64,000 bases of DNA from Callaeas wilsoni (taxonomy: Eukaryota; Chordata; Aves; Passeriformes; Callaeidae). The first letter of the stretch is position 1; every line of letters starts with the position of its first letter. The position numbers and the translations under genes were made by a program. The stretch lies in the NCBI GenBank assembly GCA_013398955.1, contig VWPU01014193.1, forward strand, positions 101,632-165,631, written 5' to 3'. Of the stretch, positions 29,101 through 41,100 are shown in pieces. The notes beneath the pieces are model-generated. The model was not told the origin of the DNA. It worked only from the letters and a program-made list of their open reading frames with translations, and searched no databases.

Positions 29101-32100
29101 ATCTCCTGAGGACAACAAACAGCACTCGATGAAAGCAGGAGTCTGGTAGGATTCATACTCATGAACCATGCACAGGTTTTTAGCAATGTTGCCTGCTATA
29201 ATCCTTCACTGAACAATTAGTCACAAACTGATTGACCTGACTGTGACCAAAAAAAAAAAAGGCACAGAATTTCTTTGTTGTTAATACTTCACTTTGTAGG
29301 GGAAAGAGCTGCTTAGACAAATTACTGACCCATTCAAAATTTCAGATGTACAACAGGTCTTTAAAGAAATATGCATGCAATAAAAAGGCATGAGTGATAT
29401 TTTTCTTTGCTAACTACACAGGAAATTGCTTGGTTTTATCCAAGCAAGACCAAATATGGTCTCTACATATAATAAGGAAGTCCATTCTCACAGAACTGTT
29501 GGATACTTTCAACTGGCTGCAAGGTCCATTTTTTTTAATAGTCTGTGTGGATTGTGTGCTGCAGATAAATAAAAGATGCCCTAAGGATTTTGCGTACTGA
29601 GTGAATATGCCAAGTATTACCAAGTTCCTTTATTTTCTCACAAGCACAGGGATACTGCTGTCCTTCGAAGTGCAGTTTTGAAGTGTTTTGGTGAGAATTT
29701 CAGAAAGAGATGAGTTTCAGTTCTCATAGTTATATTAAAAGACATCAAAACCCCATACTTGACCCCAATTGCATTCTTATAGTTCAAAAGCCAGAGGCAA
29801 AATGAAAACACTGGATTTTTCAATAATCCCCATGTCCTAATTTTCACATTATTATCACAGTTCCCAAATGGTTTAGCTGTACGTGAGGTGCTGACCTCAG
29901 AGCAAAACTGCATGCTGCATGTGTGTGACTGGTCTGGGCCCCTTTCCAGGGCCAAGTCACAAAAGATCCTAAACATAATTAGACAAACAACTGGAGATTT
30001 GAAAGGATGAGGGGTTTGGCATTCTCTTCACAGAAAACCAGGTTTGAGATCCACTTCCACTAAGTCAGAGAGGGAGCATGGCTGACAGGAGAGGCTGGAC
30101 CCACTTCACATCCATGTTGCAACAGCTGCTTTGGGTTCGCCCGACCTAGGGCCCGGCAAGTGTGGCCACTTGGGCTGAGCATGCGGCTCACGGAGGACAG
30201 GCTGGGCTCCTCGTCTGCAGCTCTGTCTGAGCTGGAAACAGCCAGAGCTTTCTTTGTTTGAGGAGAATACTTTCTCAGAGCAACTATCTGAAGGAGCAAG
30301 ACAAGGACCAGACAGCCTTCTGGATGGTTCTTTCATGCAAACATTCTACTAATTTTACTGCCAGCACTGCCGGATGTGTGACTTGACTGGAGAGATAAAA
30401 AGACACAGACATTTCTTCCTTTTGGTTTTTTTTTATTCCCCTCCCCCATTTCCTATTTTTCTAGGATGTGGAAACTGCTCTCAACATTGTCCAAAAAAAA
30501 AAAATAATCGTGACCCTGGATAAGATCTCAGAAGTGATATATATATATTTCAGGATATTTTTCTTGCCTTCTGACTCATAAGGGTTAGTAACATAATTTT
30601 TAAACAAAAGCTGAGGTTGTCATGGTATTTTTATACCAACTACTGCATATGTTGTGAAAAGGAGAAAAAAAGGCAACAAACACCGAGAAACAAGAGATGA
30701 CAAAATATCATGCTGTGTATGGGAAAGAGTGCATATTGCATTTTCTCAGCCCAGAGATGCTCACTAAATTCCCTCCAGTTCCTGCTGACCACGACCTCCT
30801 GAAAACTGCTTCTCATCAGGCAGTTTCTGACATCTTATTTTCTGGAGCATTTCAGTATCTCCACCATATCTATTTTTAAACCAGTCCTATGCCAAGTGAA
30901 GTGAAGGTACTTTTTGGGCACATTTACCACATTCATGGCAGGTTTTCATAAGAATATTTTGCTATCAGAAGAGGTATAGCACTTCCACTCCTACTGATAC
31001 GGCTTTTGCATGTGTTGTGAGTGCAAAGTAAAACGAAATCCATAACGAATTTGGAAGGTAATTTTGCCTTGTTCTTTATTCATTAATGAAAGATATTACA
31101 TTTTTAAAAATATGATTAGCTACTTAATTTACAAAAAAAATTCTGTGAATGTTTGTATGAAAGAACTATCCAGAAGGCTGTCTGGTCCTTGTCCTGCTCC
31201 TTCAGATAGTTGCACTTAGAAAGTATTCTCCTTAAACAAAGAAAGTTCTGGCTATTTCCAGCTCAGACAGAGTTGCAGATGAGGAGGACTGCTTTGGCAG
31301 TCTTACCATAACAGGAGCCCATCATTCTAAGCCATGGACACCTCCTCCCTGCAGCCATTTGGGTTCGAGAAAGAGCCCTGCTGCCAATGCCCTTCACTGC
31401 CCATCACTCAGGCTGCCAGGGACGAGCCATGCCCCTTCCTGGAGGCAGAAACATGAAACACAGATTCAGAGCTTTGACAATGCCGAGTGCAAGCATTGAA
31501 AAAATACATCAGCACTGCTGTGCCAGGTCACTGCCGCCACCTTCTCTCTGCAGTTACACCTCACCAGGACTCCGCTCTCTCTTCCCTGGGTTCATCACAA
31601 CATGGGCAGATCACACTGCTTCCCATGGTGCTGCTGATGCTTATCTCTCCGCTTCCCCACTCTTCCCACCCCACGGCAGGTCTGTCCATCGCACCACGGC
31701 AGCTGAGTGGGTACAGAAAGCCCAGTGTGCCATCAGCTCACCCCCTCGCCAGCACAAAGCCGCAGCAGAGTTCAGGGAAGCACCCTGCCAGCACCACACA
31801 GCACAGGTGTGCAGAGACACGCTGTAATGTTGGATTTCTTGTCCATTACCAGTTTGAGAGATGCCATGCTGTGTTTGGATTGTATCCTTTCTTCATGTAC
31901 TGACATGAGCTAAAGTGAACAAGGGTGGTGAGCAGGAGGAGATGGCATGAAAGGAGCCAGGGGTCCCATTTAGGGGTTATTCTGTCTTTGGGCATTTGTT
32001 CGGTACTGGAGTGGCCAGAAGGGAATATGGTTCCATCCCAAAGAGGCAATGGAAACCTACAGATCTCTTGGTAAAAAACACTGTGTCTGAACTTTAGCAT

Positions 32101-35100
32101 ACTCCCCAAAATACCACCAGCTCCTCCTAAAAGTGCAGTGTTTTCACGTGTGTTGATCAGTGAAAAATGGAGATACACAGGTATGTATGCTGGCAGGTAG
32201 CACATCATTTTTAAGGGGCCTTTATAACTTAAGGCCTTTCTCCAGATGCATGAGTACAACTGTTAAAACTGCAGCACACAGCAGTACCAAAGACTCGTAA
32301 GGCTTTCCCTCCAGACCCTTCCCCATCCTTGTGGCCTCCTTTGGATGCTGTCTAATAGCATGATGTCTTTTTTATGCTGTGGTGCCCCAAACTGCCCCCA
32401 GCACTCAAGGTGAGGCCGCCCCAGCCCAGGGCAGAGCAGAACAATCCCTCCCTGACCGGCTGGCAGTGCTGGGCCTGATGCCCCCAGGACAGGGATGTCC
32501 CTCCTGGCTGCCAGGGCACTGCTGACTCACATCCAAGTGGCCATGGAACAGGACCCCCAGGTCCCTTCCTGCAGCTGCTCTCCATCCTCTCGTTCCCCAG
32601 CCCATCCCCACAGCCGGGGTGCCCCATCCTAGGTGCAGAATCCAGCATTTGGCCATGCTAAACTTCACAAGGTTGGTGATTGCCCATCTCTCTCATTTGT
32701 CTGGGTCTCTCTGCCCTCGAGGGAGTCAACAGCTCCTCCTAATTTAGTGTCATCAGCAAACTTCTTAGTGTTCCTTAGAGACCTGGGTCCAAGTTGTTAA
32801 TGAAGATGTTGAAGGCACAGGGCCAAGGATGGAGCCCTGTGGAACCCCACTGGTGACAGGTCACAAGCCTGATGTCTCCCCAGTCACTACAACTCTTTGT
32901 GCCCAAGCTGTGATCTAGTTGCCCACCCATCATGTAACGCACGCTGGCCCCACATAGAAAAAGAGCACCTGTGGTATCCAGCACCCCTTTTCTGTACCCA
33001 GCACTGCTTCAGCTCACGTCATCTCAATTGTCTCATATTGTCCAATATTTTAGTCATGCCACATTATAACTTTAAACTTTATGCCTGATGACTAAGCAGC
33101 ACAGGTATAGCAAGTACAAAATGCTAATGGATCTTTAGATTACTTTTTCAAGTACAATCTTAAATCCACCCTTGGTTGCAAGCACCTTTTAGGCCCATCC
33201 TTATAGACAATGCTACTCTTTTCTTTTTTGACCTCCCAACCTCCTGGAAATGGGCCTTAACTTGTTCAAACTCCTCTTAGGAGTGGATGAAAAAATCTTC
33301 ATTACAAAGTCACTTGTAACTCCTTTCAATAATACACTTGGGCATGGCAGGTGAGAGGAGTCAGTTGTGCAAGCTGAACAAGTTCATGCTGGAAAACTCA
33401 TGGATCCTCAGCTGAGACTTACCGTGCTTCAGCAGAGCTGAGCACACACTTATCATCCTTGATTGCTGATAAATGGCAGCACTTTTGCCAGGGCATAATC
33501 AGAAATAGTGCAGTCATGCGAAATCTGAAGAGGGACGGGGGGTGGCATGGCTGTCTTTTTTGTTTGAGTGGGGGCTATGGGCTTGTTTACCTTTTTGTGA
33601 ATAAACAAAAGCAAAATATTTACTTTCTTTTACCTCAGTGCTAACCTATTGTCCTTTCCAGGTAATATCATTGGTTCTGGGATCTTTATTTCACCGAAAG
33701 GAGTTTTGGAGCACGCCGGCTCAGTGGGACTCGCTCTCATTATTTGGGTGCTTGGTGGTGGTGTGGCTGCCCTCGGCTCGCTATGTTACGCTGAACTGGG
33801 AGTCACCATCCCCAAGTCGGGAGGGGATTATTCCTATGTCACAGAGATTTTTGGTGGGTTAGCTGGGTAAGTACTCTATCTCTATAAACTAATTTTAAAA
33901 CACATTTATATTATGTATTTGGTGTGGGAAAGCCATCTGACTTGGAAGAGACAACATTTGTCAATAAAAATGCTTTAGCAAAATCAATCTTTCTGTTCTC
34001 TGTTAGAAATAACCAAATTGACCCTACAGAGACCTCCCAGTGCTGCTTTCCATGGGAAGCTGACAGATGCTTTCACTTCCCTCACTGACTCGAAGTCCGT
34101 GACAGAAAAGAGTGATGCTGTGTCCAAGTGCTATTCTGGTGCACCAGTCGTGAATGATCAGTGCCTTGTATTGAAGAGCTTTACCCATCAGGGAGGCCAG
34201 GCCTGAACTACTTACCAGAAATAAAGCAAAGCTGCTTCACTTACTGCAGCTGTACAGAATAACCAAGTGTTGTAAATACAGAGGGGGGGGATGCTAACTC
34301 AAGGAATGATTTCTCTTTGAAAGTACTACTGATGGAGTAGTGTGGCTAGGGAGGAAGGGACAAGTGAGATGAGGTTATCTTTTTTATTTGAGTGTACACT
34401 TTTTCATATATTCAACACAAAAAAATTAAGCTGTCGCCTGTACTCACAGGCTACTAGAGAAGCACCAGAATATTCTGACCAGCTCTCTCATTGCAAGTAG
34501 AGAGGCCATACCACATGCTGGTGGTTTAGTTAAGAAAAACAAGCACCAGTACAGAAAACTAGAGAAAGAGTAAGGAAAAAACCCCCACCAAACCAGAGTA
34601 TTCCTTCTCGTGTGAGATGGAAAATGAGCTTCTAGCAGTTGAGCTGGCTGCTGAGCAAGGACAAATCAGAAGAGGCAGAACACAGGCAATCTGTCACCCT
34701 GTCCCAAAGGCTGTCCTCTCATGCCTGCCTCAGCTCAGTGCCACACAGGCACTGGGCACAGCCAGCGTTACAGACATGCCTGGTCACAAGGTGCATTTCT
34801 GATGCTTGTCAGACTTAAGCCGTTGCTTTATGCTGGTTCATGAAGTCTGTGTTTCTTCAGTTGACGGAATCTCTCCTCTGGCTGCTGTCCTGCTTTGCAT
34901 ATAAAATTACACTGACATCACAGAACAGATTGAGGTAACAGCAACATTGGCTTGGTTAACCAAATCTCAACTCCACTGAGGTTTGTTCTCTCATGGGGGC
35001 AGGAGCTACACAGCAAAGCTCCTGCTTCCCCTGGGCACTGCAGCAGACAGGCAGCAGCTTCCCTATTGCCTGCTCGCAGGAACAGTGTCTGCCAGCAGGG

Positions 35101-38100
35101 ACAAGGGAAATGAGAGCACAGAACCCCACAAACCGTCACAAGTCCCATCCCTGGAACATCACTGTGAAGGAGGCCAGAAACATGAGAGTTCCATAAAACC
35201 AAAAGAATTGTGCTTTCTAGTGGAGAAAATGAAACTACATAGAAATTAAGTACAACTAAACTCGGCTTTAAATTGTTCCTCAGCTCCCTCTGCCACATTC
35301 AGAGAACTTGCCTGGTCCCTGCAAGCACCAAGCTACACAGCTGCTGTAACAAACTACACATCGTTTGGTTGATCACTGCCCAGCACGTACCTGGGGACGG
35401 TCTCACCTCCCAAGGCAGAAAGTTCTGCTTGGGCAGCACTTGTTTGGTGTCCAGACTTGTAATGCACAAGCAATATCAAAAAAGCACAACCTGTCACCTG
35501 AAGGGAAGTAGTGCTCCCATTCTTGCTGTGTAGAGACTTTAGCTCTTCTCTCAAGAAAGAAATAGTCCCACTATTATGAAAAAGGGTTGCATTAGGCAAA
35601 AGCCTTCAGGTAGGTTTTGGTGTAAAAAGGGGGGCTTTGGTCATATTTTCCAGTCAAGCCGAGCTGCGATTGTGCCCTGCTGCACTTTGCTGAGCCACCA
35701 CCTAAAGCCTGCAGCTTGGGGATCTCTGACAAGCACCTTCAGCTTCCCACTTGTGAAGTGCCCATCCACCACTGGCAGTTGCACATGGGGTTCGAGCTTA
35801 AAGGGGCCTCCCCTGAGATAAAAAACACTGCTGCTCTCTTTTGATTTAATCCTTCTGCAGCCAAGTGCATCAAACTCAGCATATAAAGTTTTAGTGCATC
35901 TGCCTTTCCCGTGCATCTGACTTTCCCAGTGACCAATCGGATGGTTTGGTCTATTCACACAAAGATGTTTGTTATAAGAGCACATGCTGTACCCACCCAG
36001 ACCACAACAACCCCACTTCTTTGTGGAGCTGTCTTGTTCCCGTCTCCCAAAATCCTCCCATTTATTATGTTTTCCTGCATTGATATAAGGCACCAAGAAA
36101 TACTATTTGATTGTAACAGCCGCTGGAGTACTACATGCCCCAGCTTGTGTCTGGCAGTATTGATAATTGGATGCATAACTTTTTATTTAAAAAGCCACAT
36201 TGCTAGGAGTGATGGAAGTAGGTGAATGGAATAGCAGAGGCAGGACAGGGCCATCTCCTGAGCTGGCAGGAGCTGTGGCTGCACAGCAGCAGCCCTGCTC
36301 TGAGTCCAGCTCAAGGACAGCATGAAACACTGCTGAAAAGCGGTGGTGATGGCAAACCTTGGCTGGACACAACCCTGAGCAGAGACGCTCCCCAGCTCCT
36401 CTGGCCAGGGGAGAAGGAAGAGGTGAGGAAGGGTTCCAGTATTACTAGGCTCTGGTCTGGTGCCACAGAAATACTCCTGCTTTCGTCTCTATTTAGAAAT
36501 CATTTTGGTTTTAAATAGCATTTGTGTGTGAGCACACAAACTGCAGGGAATGTGTCACAGCCTGTGCTGCAGGAGCCATCTGAGCACAGCTCTCCTTACA
36601 TGCATGTGGGCTTGCAAGTCTGTACGAGGCATAAAAAGAACATTACCCCAAATAATAAATAAAAGGCTTAATATGTATTCTTGCAGAAGACAATGAATAA
36701 ATTCAGCTTCATGAAAAACCCTCCAGTGTGATTCTGATCAATACAACTTCTTCTGAATGCTCAGCAGTAACGCTGCAGCTAACACAGCTGCTTCACCAGC
36801 AGAGGCTGGTGACTGGACATACGTCGTTATCAAAATCAGTCAGCGGAGAATTTTCAGCCAAAGCTTTGATAAGTGTCACTCTAAACTGCAAGTATAACAT
36901 GCTTCAAATATACTTCTATGTTTCTTTTTTGTTATTGCAAAAATCTGAATTTTCCAAAGGCAGTTAAGTCTTTCAGCAATCTAGGATAGCATTAATAGTA
37001 TTCAAACTGGCTCCAGCTTACTTAAACCAGTTTAGTTTTTCCTGAACTGTACTAAGGTGAGTTGTACTATAGGACCTGTTTCAAACTGTTTTCTTTTGCT
37101 AATGATGCACAAGTAGGGTACACTGGAATTTTACATTTTCACAGGCCGCTTTGAATCCATAACAAACCTAATGCAAGACCATCATGGGAATATACGTACA
37201 TCCCAAATAGATGTTTGAGAACCAATTTCACCAAGTCCACTAGACTATTTAAGACCCAGATCAAACCATGTTGTTTATTTCTTTCCACAGGTGAGGCAAT
37301 TAGTATGCAGCGGTATCTGCAAAACAATTCAGTTTTGATCCAGGGATAACTGACACTTCACGGGAATGCCACACGTTCCCAAGAGTAGCACATGGCACCA
37401 CGCACTCCGGCTTGTTTCTAAGATGGGGGATGGGCTCTCATGAGACATTATCTCATTCATATACACACTGATGGAAGGGTGTGCCATCAACTTCATTGAA
37501 CTTTGGATCAAACTCAACAACCGAACACAGCAGAGGCCATCTGGCCAGTAACTAGAATACAGGCAGGGAGGTTATTTTACCAGCTCTTTCACCACCAGCA
37601 CGTGCAGGAGCTCAGACTTCCCACGCAAACTCCAATGTTCAGAGAAAGAAACCCAACCAAACAACCAAAATTCCAAAACCAACCAAACAGCTACATCTTC
37701 GTTTCTCTTTACATTCAGCTACCTCAAGCCTATTACAAAGATCTGATCACTTCTCAGTCAACAGCAAGAGAAGATTTAACTTCTCCTATTTTTGTAATCA
37801 CAGCTGCTGAGTAATTGTGAAAGGCTGTAGGGTGGAGTCCCATCTCCCAACATTCTCAGTGCCGGTAGCTCAGCCCTCAATATTTGCCTCAATTATTGCC
37901 TCAGGGCAATAATTCTGCCAACTTCTATCTGAAGAACAAAGTAGTTCCAGGTATGCCGTGCTATCATCACCCTGCCTCAAGCAAACATCATCTCTCCACA
38001 AGCCATTTTACTCAGGAGCAGCCATTCCCAGCCAGCTGGGCCTCCAGGCCCTCATCCTGCCCTGGTGGCTGCTGGCACTGTGAGAACAAGGCATGTGCCA

Positions 38101-41100
38101 GCATTGCACCCTGGCCCCCACAGCTGGTTGTTTAGGGATGTGAATGTGATCTGAGTGACCAGCATGGAGATCTTTTTCTCAGAAATAGATACTGATTAAA
38201 ACTTACCTGTAGAAACATGATAAAAGTGGGCTTACACCTTAGGTAAACTTTCTGGTTGTTTTACTGCCATCTCTCTTTTGAACTTCACATTTGACAGTGC
38301 AACTTTGTCCCCCTCTGCTAAAATTATGCATTTGCTTTAATTTGCATTATCAATCCTGCATTTCAATTCCATGACTGTCATAAATAATCCATTCCCATTA
38401 AACCATATTCTACCCAATACCAGCGATACCACACTCCATATTACAGCCTAGAAACAAGGACCAATTTTGTATGAATTAGTGTTTTCAGAGTCATTCTCCC
38501 CACTGAATGTGTTACACAATTCTCAGTCTATGTAATTTGTATGATGAAGATGAACATGACATGGAAAAACTGTTAGCCTCTGCAAAGGCCCTGCCAGTTG
38601 ACAGCCATACAAAACAACTTGACCTCAGGCAGCACCATCAGTATCCTAATCATATTCAGCAAATTGTTATTGCAGTCTTTAGGTCCTATTTATTCTTCAG
38701 TGTGGACAAGCTGAGTTAACTCAGCAAGCAGGATCTGCAGAGCTGTCCCAAGCTGGGTACATCACCAACACCACCAAGTAGCACAAAGCAATCACTGGAG
38801 AAAACTGCTCTGAACCACAATGAAAAACATTAGAAATTGGAAATAAAGAACGAAACAAAAACAAAAACGGATTCACACAACAAAATAAAGAGAAAGAAGA
38901 AAACCTGCTGAGTTTATTGTAAAAAACTACAGTGCCAGTTGGGAAGGTACCCATCAGTCTGGTTTACCAAATTAACTCTGGTAGCTAATAATTGCCCCAT
39001 ACTTCTCAGAAACAAGAAGGGAAAGTGAAGGATGGGCCCGAGAGACATTTACCACCTCAGCTGAGGAGCACCCAGCAAGCAGTACTCCCTCCAGGTTAAT
39101 GGCACAGAGAGAGGCTCCCTCAGCTGTGCCAGATTTACAGGGCTGGAAGCAGGGAACACACTGAGTGTGTGCAGCTCCTTAAAGAGCAACCCATGTAATA
39201 TAGAAATTATACTGTCTTATTTGGAAATATCATTTCAAATCCTCATTTGTGTCAGGCGTCCCTGCACATTACATTTGTGCATGTATGTGAAGGAATGACT
39301 GTGTGTGTATCTATGTGTGCATACACATGGCAAGAAAAACTTCACTTTCTTGCCATGACTACTTCTCACTATAGAAATAATAATACCTCAAATATTTTTA
39401 AAGACTAACCTGATCCACTGCTGCCTTTTTAACTTTTTTTTTTCCTTTGCACAGAATGAAAAACCAGTATATCTCACACTTTATATTTGCACAGATACCT
39501 TGTTGGGTGCAATCACATTAAGCCACAGCTGGAGGCAGACAGCCAGCCCAGTGGACCCCAGCTGAGTGATCCATCACAAAATACAGCAGCACTAATCTGC
39601 CCTGGCCCAGGTCGGAGTGCCAACATCAGCACCCAGAAATGCCCCCAGTGACCAGCAGGGAACTGGTAACAGCCTCAGGAGTACAGCTGCTGCCTATGGC
39701 TGAGGGCCCTGCCAAAACCCTTTAGAGGTGCCTTCAATGTAGAGACTACTGTCTGCTGTAGTGACTACTCTAAAATCACAAGCCATGTCAGTCCAGGAGA
39801 AACAGGGCTCCTTTCATCTAGACACACAGTTAAAACAAAGCATGCCCACTGGTCATAATCCTCGCTCTTCTGCACATTCCTAAACAATTCTTTGCTTTAC
39901 AGTGTTTCATTCAAAATCCAGATTGTGCTGAGAACATGGGAAAAGGGATGAGGAGAGTCACAAGTGACTGTTATGTGTGACTGGGACGAAGGCGCTCAGC
40001 CCTGACGTGTTGTGCACATCTGAGCATGTGTTATCTCCTCCAGCACAGCACCAGCACTGCTTTCTTGTGCTTTTCCTTGTCTTTCCAGGTTTCTGCTGCT
40101 GTGGAGCGCAGTGCTTATCATGTACCCAACTAGTCTGGCTGTAATTGCACTGACCTTCTCAAACTATGTCCTGCAGCCCGTCTTCCCTAACTGTATTCCC
40201 CCTTATAATGCCTCTAGGATCCTCTCCATGGTGTGTTTACGTGAGTATTTGCTTCTTGCACACACACAAATCTTGCCCTGGTTTTACGAGGCACCACTTG
40301 AGAGGCTGCTCCAGCCAGGCAGGGGTCAGGGCCACAATTCCAAAGGCGAGTGGGGAGTCCCACTGTGACTAGTGTGGGATATTCTGTCCCTTTCCACTTG
40401 CCTGCAGCAAGTTTAGTGGCCTGGAGGGAGGCACAAAGGCAGCAGAATCCCTGTGGGTCCAGGGAAAGTGGTGGCAGGTGAGCATGTGGGATGGGACAGT
40501 GCTGTGCTCCCTGGAGAGCCAAGGGCTCCTGGCGCAGATGACCCACCACCCTTTGAGCCCTTTACCTTCCTAGTCTTCTTTCACATTCACAAACATGAGA
40601 GTGCAGAAGGCAGCATGCAGCCAGCTGTGCATTAGTCACTTCTGGAGCCAGCAAAAGAAACCCGAGCTCCGAGACTGAAGACGTTCACAGTTTCTGTGAG
40701 GAGGCAATGGTCCCTGCACGCTGAGCACTACTCAGGCACAGTTATCGGAACTGGGGAGAGCCTCAGCTGGCAGCACTCGAGGGGTGAAGGCTGATGGCTG
40801 CCAGGGATGCCCCTGCAGCTGGCAGTCTCCTTGGGAAAGGCAATGCTCCTCTTCACCCTTGTTCCTGGCCACGCTAGAGCTCCCTGCAGGAACATGCATG
40901 TGTTTTTCAATATTTTGACTGTATGTTCTTAAATAAACAAAATTTCATTTCACTGAATTCAGTCTTTTGCTCTCCAGTCCTCCTGACCTGGGTGAACAGC
41001 TCCAGTGTGCGATGGGCAACGCGCATTCAGGATATATTTACAGCAGGAAAACTCTTAGCCCTGACCCTTATCATTATTGTGGGCTTCATACAGATCTTTA

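Larger units (their letters stand above)
11118..33661 (+). other. SLC7A10: SLC7A10 intron 1 (22.5 kb)
   Basis: A GT-AG, phase 1 intron making up more than half the gene. It is mostly AT-rich and unique-looking. Structure I can see: a 23-base A run (12186-12208), inverted-repeat arms at 30207-30346 and 31147-31287, and a decayed CR1 fragment at about 32285-33010. A locally GC-rich stretch at about 27870-28000 has no recognisable coding content. No nested gene or RNA gene was recognised on either strand. Long first introns often carry enhancers; whether this one does is not visible here. Confidence 0.85.

Noticed and set aside
31387..31903. Overlapping 146- and 138-codon + frames next to the inverted repeat
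   Set aside because: Two frames open at once in a C-rich low-complexity stretch, with no conserved motif.
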